A program made the translations under genes and the position numbers. DNA of 57,041 nucleotides from Bacillota bacterium. GTDB taxonomy: Bacteria; Bacillota; Sulfobacillia; Sulfobacillales; Sulfobacillaceae. Shown piece by piece: positions 1 through 6,976 of this stretch. The notes beneath the pieces were generated by a model. The model searched no databases. It saw nothing but the letters and a program-made list of their open reading frames with translations, and was not told the origin of the DNA. Positions within the stretch are counted from its first letter, which is position 1, and each line of letters opens with the position of its first letter. The stretch lies in NCBI GenBank assembly GCA_021797825.1, contig JAJZZA010000013.1, forward strand, positions 1-57,041, given 5' to 3'.

Positions 1-747
1 CCCGCTCGCCACCCGCTGGCGGATGCCGTCCTCTCTCCGCAGCCAAAGCGCTCCATCGTCATCGACGGATTCGGCCAGGCCTTCCCAGGTTTCGTGTCCC
101 GACCTGACCACCACTTGCCTCCCTAACGTCGCGCTGCACTCTGTCCACGCACGAAGAATTCCCGCATTACCCTGGGTCTGCCAATCATCGTAATACCGTT
201 CCAACTGCCCGGCGATATTTTGCCACAGCGTGGACCGGTCAACGGGTTCCCCCACCCAGTCCGACAAGCTGGTAGCATGCGCCAAATAACCCGCGATCGG
301 CCCATTGACATTCACCCCAATTCCGATCACGGCCCAAGGACGGGGCGCCAGCCCTCCTTCCACCAGGATGCCGGCGCATTTGAGACCGCCAATTACCACA
401 TCGTTGGGCCATTTGAGGCGTGCCGCCACACCCGGCCCCGCCATGGTCAGCGCCTTCGCCACCGCCACTCCCGCTAGCAGGCTTAGGATGCCTGCCACTT
501 GCGAGGCGGGCGGGTATACGGCAAACGAGGTATAGAGGCCACGGCCCGGTGGGGACCACCACTGCCGCCCTAGCCGTCCCCGGCCCTCCGTCTGGGAATC
601 GGCCACCACGGCGGCTCCCGCTGGCGGTTCAAACCGCAGCAGGCGATCCTTAAGCCGCCGATTGGTGGACCCGATCACAGAATAGACTTCTAAGTCGTGG
701 CCCATCCACCGGGTGCCGAGGCCCCGGCTTAACGATACCAAGTCCAT
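1..747 (-). CDS. birA: Biotin--[biotin carboxyl carrier protein] ligase, 3' end cut by window edge
   Basis: The gene runs off the left edge after 249 codons. Biotin protein ligases make biotinyl-AMP and transfer biotin to the carrier protein of biotin-dependent carboxylases in the cytoplasm. Visible motifs are GRGRLGR (residues 55-61, biotinyl-AMP loop), KWPND (112-116) and GIGVN (about 144), all typical of the family. The protein starts directly with the catalytic domain, so there is no N-terminal helix-turn-helix and it is probably a ligase only, not a biotin repressor. The ATG at 747 lies inside the end of folK (19-bp overlap), so it is probably translated with the folate genes. An upstream start cannot be excluded. 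Confidence 0.9.
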   Translation of the reverse strand, partial: MDLVSLSRGLGTRWMGHDLEVYSVIGSTNRRLKDRLLRFEPPAGAAVVADSQTEGRGRLGRQWWSPPGRGLYTSFAVYPPASQVAGILSLLAGVAVAKALTMAGPGVAARLKWPNDVVIGGLKCAGILVEGGLAPRPWAVIGIGVNVNGPIAGYLAHATSLSDWVGEPVDRSTLWQNIAGQLERYYDDWQTQGNAGILRAWTECSATLGRQVVVRSGHETWEGLAESVDDDGALWLRREDGIRQRVASG

Positions 748-1232
748 TGCCCCGCCTCCGTTCCCGGCACCTTGCGCACCCCTTGGCGGCGCCTGCTAAA
801 ACGCCATAAGGCCAGCCTGGTCCCGTCGGGCAAAATCAAATCAGGCGCTAATTCACAGAGCGGCTCCAGCACAAAGCGCCGTTGCAAAATGCGAGGATGC
901 GGCACCAACAGCGTGACGGTGCGGATTGCTTCGCGACCGTAGAACAATATGTCGATATCCAGCGTGCGCGGCCCAAAGCGCACGGCTGGTTGCCGGAGCG
1001 CCAATCTCTCTAGTGCCTGCACCCTCCGGTGTAGCTGGTCCAGAGGCCAGTCTGTGCTCACGCACACCGCCGCGTTGAGGTAATCGCCTTGACGGGGTCC
1101 CCCCTGCGGGTCCGTCACATACAATGACGAGGCCCTGACCGGCCCCATACGCTGGATTTCCCGCAAGGCCTCCGTCAAAAATCGGGCGCGTCCCCCCACA
1201 TTAGAGCCCAGGCCCAGGTAAACCTCAGGCAT
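729..1232 (-). CDS. folK: 2-amino-4-hydroxy-6-hydroxymethyldihydropteridine pyrophosphokinase
   Basis: HPPK transfers pyrophosphate from ATP to 6-hydroxymethyl-dihydropterin, the step before FolP in folate synthesis. The 167-residue product has the family signatures: GLGSNVG near the N-terminus, RFGPRTLDIDILFYG (Mg/ATP site with the DxD pair) and PHPRILQRRFVLEPL. The reading frame stays open upstream, but the ATG at 1232 places MPEVYLGLGSN at the normal N-terminus and overlaps the folB stop by 8 bp, which fits translational coupling. It sits third in a folP-folB-folK-birA run with every junction overlapping. Confidence 0.95.
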   Translation of the reverse strand: MPEVYLGLGSNVGGRARFLTEALREIQRMGPVRASSLYVTDPQGGPRQGDYLNAAVCVSTDWPLDQLHRRVQALERLALRQPAVRFGPRTLDIDILFYGREAIRTVTLLVPHPRILQRRFVLEPLCELAPDLILPDGTRLALWRFSRRRQGVRKVPGTEAGQWTWYR

Positions 1233-1596
1233 GGCGATGGATTTCCACTTCTGCGGGACCAGACAGTACGGACACCGGGGGATTGTCCTTGCGCACGCGC
1301 ACCGCCACCTCCACAATCCGGCTATCCATGCTCAAAAGCCCTTGGGCTATGCGAGCCGCCAGCGATTCCAACAACCGTGCCGGGGGGCCCTCCAACACAC
1401 TGGCTACCACCTCCACCGCCCGCGCGTAGTTTATGGTGTCTTCCAGACGATCCGAGCGGCCGGCCGGGGCTAAATCCAGACCTAAAGCAATTTCTACCGT
1501 AAACGGTTGCGGAGTGCTCCGTTCATAGTCCAGAACCCCGTGGCACGACCGAAAGCGCAGGTCGAAAAGCCGGATCCAATCCCTTATGGCTGCCAT
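1225..1596 (-). CDS. folB: Dihydroneopterin aldolase
   Basis: FolB cleaves 7,8-dihydroneopterin to 6-hydroxymethyl-dihydropterin and glycolaldehyde. The 123-residue product shows the family pattern: a first strand leading to FRSCHGVLDYER, then QPFTVEIAL, the DRLEDTINYARAVEVV segment (substrate-binding DT(I/V)(D/N)Y motif), LLESLAARIAQ, and a C-terminal VRVRKDNPPV. The ATG at 1596 is preferred over one 21 bp upstream because it gives the usual length. It overlaps the end of folP by 13 bp, so coupled translation is likely. Confidence 0.93.
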   Translation of the reverse strand: MAAIRDWIRLFDLRFRSCHGVLDYERSTPQPFTVEIALGLDLAPAGRSDRLEDTINYARAVEVVASVLEGPPARLLESLAARIAQGLLSMDSRIVEVAVRVRKDNPPVSVLSGPAEVEIHRHA

Positions 1597-2417
1597 ACTT
1601 GTTTCCACGCCCCCCACACCCGCATTGCGTCCCGCGTCGGAGCAATTTCATGGACTCGCACCACATCCATTCCGGCTTCGGCGGCGAGTACGGCCACCGC
1701 AGCGGTCGCGACGTCCCGCTCCGCTGGAGGGCGCCCCGTCAAGTGTCCCAAAAAGCGTTTGCGGCTGGGGCCCACCAGCATCCCCGCGCCCAATCCCCGA
1801 AACCTCGGCAGGTTGCGCAACACCGTCCAATTGTCTTCCACAGCATATCCAAACCCCAGCCCCGGGTCGACCAGAATCCGGTCCGGACCCACACCGGCCT
1901 CGCCGGCTTGCAACAGTCCCCGCGCAAAAAAATCCAACATCCGGTCGATAGCAAGCTCCCCGGGCAAAAACGCCGGATCCTGATTAAACATCATGACCAC
2001 CCCGACCTGACTAGCGGCCACCACCCTCAGCATACCGGGATCGCCCATAAGGCCCCAAATGTCGTTAATGATGTCCGCGCCCGCCGCGATCGCCCGCGCC
2101 GCCACCTCGGCTTTGTGCGTGTCGACCGAAATCACCGCGTCCGGACGGCGGTGCCTAAGTTCCGTTAGAACCGGCCCCAGTCTCCCCCACTCCTCAGCGA
2201 CGGATACCGGCTGGTGGCCGGGACGGGTCGACTCGCCGCCCAAATCCACAACGTCGGCCCCGTCGGCCAACAACGTCTCAGCGCGCGTGACCGCGTCTTC
2301 CCAGTGAAAATAGTGTCCTCCATCGGAAAAGGAATCGGGCGTGCAATTGACAATCCCCATGAGATAAACCCGCTGGCCCAAATCCCAACTTCCGTGTCCA
2401 AACCGAAAAGTTCGCAT
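1584..2417 (-). CDS. folP: Dihydropteroate synthase
   Basis: DHPS condenses hydroxymethyl-dihydropterin pyrophosphate with p-aminobenzoate; it is the sulfonamide target. The 277-residue product has the family motifs in order: MGIVNCTPDSFSDGG (pterin loop 1), DLGGESTRPG (loop 2), SVDTHK, IINDIWG, DPGLGFG and a late VGPSRKRF. The ATG at 2417 is chosen because a strong GAGGAG ribosome-binding site lies 7 bp upstream (about 2425-2430); longer frames begin in non-coding-looking sequence. It is the first gene of folP-folB-folK-birA, behind a long structured leader. Confidence 0.96.
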   Translation of the reverse strand: MRTFRFGHGSWDLGQRVYLMGIVNCTPDSFSDGGHYFHWEDAVTRAETLLADGADVVDLGGESTRPGHQPVSVAEEWGRLGPVLTELRHRRPDAVISVDTHKAEVAARAIAAGADIINDIWGLMGDPGMLRVVAASQVGVVMMFNQDPAFLPGELAIDRMLDFFARGLLQAGEAGVGPDRILVDPGLGFGYAVEDNWTVLRNLPRFRGLGAGMLVGPSRKRFLGHLTGRPPAERDVATAAVAVLAAEAGMDVVRVHEIAPTRDAMRVWGAWKQVWQP

Positions 2418-3014
2418 GTCTTGGCTCCTCAACATTTCCCCCGGGCGACGCCCCGAACCGACCGTCACCCCTGGGTGTTTGGCCTGTCCCGGCGATGGCG
2501 GTGCAACCCCGCCAGGCAACGGATCGTCGTCCGACCGTCTAAAACCCGATGAACCTGGCCGCCGCCCACCACGCATCGTGGCAGCGGTTGGCCCAACCGC
2601 GGAAACCTGCCCGCCCGTTGGGTCGGCTCGTCTCTACCGGTATCATACCGGTTTCGCGAAGGATCCAGGCAGTGCCGACCCGATAATCGGAAGATTCGGC
2701 CACTTAACTGGCCTGGATCCCCGTCGGCAGCCAGCTGAAAATCTCCACCCGGAGACCCCTGCTGGTATCGGGATTTTGAACATCAACGCCCGTCATTCCC
2801 GGGCTCCGTCGGCGAAGATATCAGCATTTGCGATTTCGCAGGGCTCCAGCTTGGCCAGAGGGATTGCCTGGCCATCGTTCCGGGTCGGGATTGTCAGCAT
2901 CTCCAAGACCCGGCCCGCGTACGCTTTCCCCTGGCTACCAGCCGTCGCGGTCCGGAGCACGGCAAGAACCGTCATCCGGACTCTTTTGGGGGGATTGGCC
3001 AGACTCCGCCACGC
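2418..3014 (-). other. Structured 597-bp gap upstream of folP, no convincing gene
   Basis: No recognisable gene. The stretch is packed with perfect inverted repeats: 2496-2514, 2569-2581, 2584-2600, 2637-2651, 2620-2627 with 2674-2681, 2661-2670 with 2711-2720, 2852-2874 and 2950-2981. The two long-range stems 2620/2674 and 2661/2711 are interleaved, so they form a pseudoknot or are mutually exclusive. A 60-codon minus frame (2793-2975) ends in an ATGA overlap with a 30-codon frame; the codons look plausible but no family is recognised, and these could be a gene remnant. A structured leader or a non-coding RNA on either strand are the other readings. Confidence 0.45.
2950..2987 (+). terminator. 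Terminator-like hairpin facing the plus strand
   Basis: A 7-bp outer stem GTCCGGA/TCCGGAC encloses a second ACGG/CCGT stem. On the plus strand it is followed by TCTTTT, the arrangement of an intrinsic terminator; on the minus strand no T-run follows. There is no plus-strand gene upstream, so it may end a non-coding or antisense transcript. Confidence 0.4.
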
Positions 3015-4052
3015 TCATGACCAACGCCAAGTCTGCCGCCCTACCGGTCGCCACCGGACAATGCGATAGCGCGTGGCCGTGCTTTGATCCAGATACAGCG
3101 ATCCGTTAGGGCCAACGCGGCCGTACACCGCGGCATAGACCGGTACCGCACCGACCGGGAAATTGGCCAGGGCGCGCCCTTGTCCGGTCGCGACGACAAT
3201 CCGCGCCTTTTGGGGAATCGTGAGGTTTATCCCGAGATAGATCCATCCTTGGCGGCTCACTCCGAGCAAGTCGCTATGCAATATCGGCACCGGCGAGGTT
3301 ATCGTGACGTTCCGCAGCCATCGGCCGTCCGGCTGGTAAATGCGAATCCGGCGCTGCATGGGGGTGCCGCCAGGCGTCTCCACATAGACATCGCCGTTGG
3401 GTGCAAGTTGAAAAGTGCGTATGGCTTGCTTGACGGGAGAACTCGCTATTGGTTTTAAGCCGGCTGGCTGGCCGCCCTCGCTCCACGACAATTGGCGCAG
3501 GAACCGTCCGGCCCGCGAATACTGGCTTAACCCGACGGCAAAGGTGCCATGCCCAAACCGCACCCACTCCACGTAAATTTGACCACTGTGTCCCACCTCA
3601 ACCCGCCAAATCGACTCGGTAAATCCCGGCTGGTGTCCAATGGCCACCACCTCCCGCGGCGAACCTTCCCCGACGCGCCATACCGCCAAGGCACGGTTGT
3701 CCGCCGCCAGCACGGCCCCCGAGGGCGTCAGAGCGACATCCTCCACCATCATTTTGGACGCCGCGATGGTATGCTCGCGGGTGCCACGATACAGGATGCG
3801 GGCTTGATAGGTGTCGGCAATCGCCATCCGATGCGATCCGACGGCAAATGCCAAGGGCCCATAGAGGCGGCCGTCCAGACCGATGGCGCGGCCGACCGCG
3901 TTTCTCCCGGAACCGAACGGTCGGACCACAACCGCTCCCGCCGGCGCCAACGTCCAGGTGGTGACCCGCCGGACCCCCGCCATCACCATCAAAATCGCTA
4001 CCGTCAGCATGCCTGCCAGGATCCACCAGACCCGCCTTGCCACGCCGGACAC
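3015..4052 (-). CDS. Membrane-anchored repeat (beta-propeller-like) protein of unknown function
   Basis: A 345-residue protein with one N-terminal membrane helix (about residues 8-26) after a short positive segment, so the rest is probably outside the membrane. The body repeats a pattern of short strands ending in G-x-(I/L)-Y-(V/L), for example GHSGQIYVEW, APNGDVYVET, SRQGWIYLGI and GPNGSLYLDQ. This resembles NHL or SMP-30-type propeller blades. I do not recognise a specific family or catalytic motif. It starts 32 bp after the addA stop and is probably co-transcribed with addBA; a functional link to DNA repair is not evident. Confidence 0.75.
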   Translation of the reverse strand: MSGVARRVWWILAGMLTVAILMVMAGVRRVTTWTLAPAGAVVVRPFGSGRNAVGRAIGLDGRLYGPLAFAVGSHRMAIADTYQARILYRGTREHTIAASKMMVEDVALTPSGAVLAADNRALAVWRVGEGSPREVVAIGHQPGFTESIWRVEVGHSGQIYVEWVRFGHGTFAVGLSQYSRAGRFLRQLSWSEGGQPAGLKPIASSPVKQAIRTFQLAPNGDVYVETPGGTPMQRRIRIYQPDGRWLRNVTITSPVPILHSDLLGVSRQGWIYLGINLTIPQKARIVVATGQGRALANFPVGAVPVYAAVYGRVGPNGSLYLDQSTATRYRIVRWRPVGRQTWRWS

Positions 4053-4084
4053 CCCCGGTTCACCCTATGCCGTGAACCGGCCTG

Positions 4085-6976
4085 CTAGACGTTGCGGGAC
4101 GCCTGCGACACCTTGACCGTGCGGGCGTGGGTCAATTTTCGGTTGTGGGTGCCATACACCCACAACTGGCCGGCGATGCCGGCGGCGCTCAGACCGTCCG
4201 CCAACGTCGCGACGCGCCGACGGAGATCGTCCCCGCGATCGCGGTCCAACACCACCGCATGCGCCGTGCCGTCGGCCAGCACCACCCACACATCCGCCAC
4301 CATGCGCCGGCCGTGGTAGTACACGGGAACATTCGTCTCGATTGAATGGCACCCTTGGAAGACATCCGGACGGGTCTCCGGCTCCCGCATCCATTGCCGC
4401 GCTAGTTGCACCGCCTCATTCGCCCGTTCGGGATCGGATGGCGGGGGAGTTCGCGGCGGCCAAGCCCGCCACTCCCCGTGGTCCACGGAGGTCTGGGGAA
4501 TGGGAAGACGAGCCGTCGGCGGTGACGGGGTTGCCGACCCGCGGTTGCGCTCACCAATCTCGGCGATCCGCACGGCTCCGTCGAGCATCCAAAGATTCCC
4601 GGTGGAATCGCTCTTGGCGTCAAACGTCTCGAGCACCGTCAAATAATCCCGCGCCCGGGTCAAAGCCACATACAATAGGCGGTCCGCCTCGGCGGTTTCT
4701 CGAACAATCCAGTCCCTGCGCAGGGTTTCCCAATCCCGGCTCAGCCACGGACTGGTCCCCAACGCGACCCGTCCCGAACGGCGGTCGACCAGCCATGCCG
4801 GAGGACGGCTGGCCTTGCGGCCCCAGTTGGCGACAATCACCATCGGCCATTCCAGCCCTTTAGCCTGATGAACCGTGGACAGGTGAACCGCGCCGCCCGG
4901 GGTCTTAACCTCTCCCTCTTCCTCGGACTCCGCCTCCTGTACCTTGCGGGACAGCCAACGCGTAAATTCTCCTATGCCCCAGGCGACTCCCAAACGGCGG
5001 GCCAAATCTCCCAGCTTCTCCAAATTGGCTAGCGCCGCTTGATCCTCCCGATCCTCCAACACACGCCGCAATCCCGTCACCCGCAGCGCCTCCCAAAAGA
5101 TCTCTTCCGGCCACCGCTTGATAAAATCTTTCCGCCAGGCTGCCATCCACCCTAACCATTGCGACACCGGGCTGACGGAATTGATCCGGTTGCGGTAGTC
5201 AAAGCAGCCGTTCTCCAAGCGGTAGGCCGCCAAGTCGTCTGCGGTCAGCCCAACCCAGGCCGAGGTCAGCCAGGCCACCACCTCCACCTGGTTGTCCGGA
5301 TCCCGCAAGGCAGCCAGCAAACTTTGAAAGCCCCGCACCTCGTCACGGCGGAAAAAATCCCGTCCCGACTGGCTAGTCAGCGGTATTCCGGCTGTTCGCA
5401 GCGTTTCCCGGTAGACCTCGAGCTCGGTGCGCGCCGGAACCAAAAGAACAATGTCCTGGTACGTCAGCGGACGCTCCCCGTCCCCAGCGCGGACGGGCCA
5501 GCGCTCAGCGATGGCTTTCGCGATGAGGGATGCGGCGAGACCCGCCTCGTGCCGCCGGCGTGACATCGCATCCCCCTCGACCGGTCCGCCGTCCACCATC
5601 ACCCGTACCCGGCGGTCGGGAGGAAATGCCGATTCCAGGCGGGCATAGGGGGGCACATAGGGGCGCTCCGGATCCGGTTGCTCCAGAAACCGGCTGGCAA
5701 ACACCCGGTTGACCACATCGATAATAGACGGGGTGGAACGGAAATTCTGCCGAATCGCCACCACCTGCGGCATCGCCCGACGCACTTCGGCATAAGTCTC
5801 GGCATCGGCTCCGCGAAAGCGGTAGATGGATTGCTTGGGATCTCCCACCAAAAACAATTGGGCGATCCCCGCTTCCGCCAAGCGCAGGATGATGGCGACC
5901 TGCACCGGATCGGTATCTTGGAATTCATCCACCATCAGCAGGTCCACCCCATCCGCAATCTGTGCCGCCACTTCCGGTCGCGTCTGCAGCAGGCGAAGGG
6001 TCTCCCCCAACAGATCGTCAAACGTCAATGCCCCCTGATCCCAACGAACCTGACGCCACTTCGGCAGGAAATCGGTGACCATCAGGTCGAGCCATTCCCG
6101 CAGCAGGCGCTCTGCCAGGCGCTGTCGAATCTCCGTCAACGCCTCTTTCAATTCCGCGACCAGCATCTTTTGCTCGGCCAGCCACGCGGGATGACCCCAA
6201 TTTTTCTTATTTCCGCGCGCGGCCAAACTGGGGTTCCAATAGCCAATCAACCGCGGCCATTCCGTGCCGGGCATATGGCCCAACAACTCAAACTGATGGG
6301 CGATCTCCTCAGCCTGCTGGTATCCCCCATCGGTCGGGGGCGCATCCCGCCGGGCCCGCTCCCAGGCCGCGCGGATCCGGGACTCAAACCGTGCCACGAA
6401 GGCTCCCCAGTCCAACGCCGGGGCTGGCGGCAAGGGCGGAATCGAGGTCCATCGGCCGACCTGTTGTGCCCATTCGGCCAAGGTTGGCACGGACAGCCCC
6501 ATCGCCCAAAGCGGCTCCAGACGCCGCGCGGTCTCGCCCTGCGCGATCCACTGATGAAACGTCTGTTGCCACAGCCGCTCCGTTTCGTGCGCATCCAAAA
6601 CCGTAAACTGGAGCGGAATGGCGGCCTCCAAGGCATAGTCGGACAGGATCCGCCGGCAAAAGGCGTGAATGGTTCCGATCCGCGCCCCGGGCAAATCGCG
6701 CAGCGCTCGCTCGACGCGCGCCAACTCCTCGCCCCGGGCCGTTTGGCGGACTTCTTGCAGGCGCCCCTCGAGGCGCTCGATAATTTCGGCGGCCGCCTTG
6801 TCCATAAACGTAATCAAGACCACCCGGCGAAGCTTCACCCCTTCGTGAAGAATTGCGCGCAAGGCCCGTTCCACCATCAGCGTGGTCTTGCCCGTCCCCG
6901 CTCCCGCCTCGACCAGCAGCCGCGCCACGGGATGACGAACCACCTGGTCTCGTTCCGCTTGATCCACTAACATCAT
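4085..6976 (-). CDS. addA: AddA-type ATP-dependent helicase/nuclease subunit A with degenerate nuclease end
   Basis: Superfamily 1A (UvrD/RecB-like) motor of the AddAB double-strand-break resection complex. Motifs are complete: EAGAGTGKTT (Walker A, about residue 25), LITFMDKAAAEI, GTIHAFC, VDEFQDTD (motif II), VGDPKQSIYRFRGAD (III), RQNFRST (IV), STVHQAKGLEW (V) and YVALTRARD (VI). At 963 residues it is shorter than the roughly 1200 of B. subtilis AddA. The C-terminal nuclease region keeps an Asp (VADVW) but has LDRDRG where the active family has DYK, so this nuclease site looks dead. The ATG overlaps the addB stop by 4 bp. Confidence 0.92.
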   Translation of the reverse strand: MMLVDQAERDQVVRHPVARLLVEAGAGTGKTTLMVERALRAILHEGVKLRRVVLITFMDKAAAEIIERLEGRLQEVRQTARGEELARVERALRDLPGARIGTIHAFCRRILSDYALEAAIPLQFTVLDAHETERLWQQTFHQWIAQGETARRLEPLWAMGLSVPTLAEWAQQVGRWTSIPPLPPAPALDWGAFVARFESRIRAAWERARRDAPPTDGGYQQAEEIAHQFELLGHMPGTEWPRLIGYWNPSLAARGNKKNWGHPAWLAEQKMLVAELKEALTEIRQRLAERLLREWLDLMVTDFLPKWRQVRWDQGALTFDDLLGETLRLLQTRPEVAAQIADGVDLLMVDEFQDTDPVQVAIILRLAEAGIAQLFLVGDPKQSIYRFRGADAETYAEVRRAMPQVVAIRQNFRSTPSIIDVVNRVFASRFLEQPDPERPYVPPYARLESAFPPDRRVRVMVDGGPVEGDAMSRRRHEAGLAASLIAKAIAERWPVRAGDGERPLTYQDIVLLVPARTELEVYRETLRTAGIPLTSQSGRDFFRRDEVRGFQSLLAALRDPDNQVEVVAWLTSAWVGLTADDLAAYRLENGCFDYRNRINSVSPVSQWLGWMAAWRKDFIKRWPEEIFWEALRVTGLRRVLEDREDQAALANLEKLGDLARRLGVAWGIGEFTRWLSRKVQEAESEEEGEVKTPGGAVHLSTVHQAKGLEWPMVIVANWGRKASRPPAWLVDRRSGRVALGTSPWLSRDWETLRRDWIVRETAEADRLLYVALTRARDYLTVLETFDAKSDSTGNLWMLDGAVRIAEIGERNRGSATPSPPTARLPIPQTSVDHGEWRAWPPRTPPPSDPERANEAVQLARQWMREPETRPDVFQGCHSIETNVPVYYHGRRMVADVWVVLADGTAHAVVLDRDRGDDLRRRVATLADGLSAAGIAGQLWVYGTHNRKLTHARTVKVSQASRNV

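Noticed and set aside
2437-2520. THF or ZTP riboswitch before folP
   Set aside because: The conserved sequence blocks of both aptamers could not be found; only generic hairpins are present.
5678-6970. A 430-codon plus-strand open frame
   Set aside because: It is antisense to addA, whose helicase motifs are complete. Long antisense frames are expected in high-GC genes.
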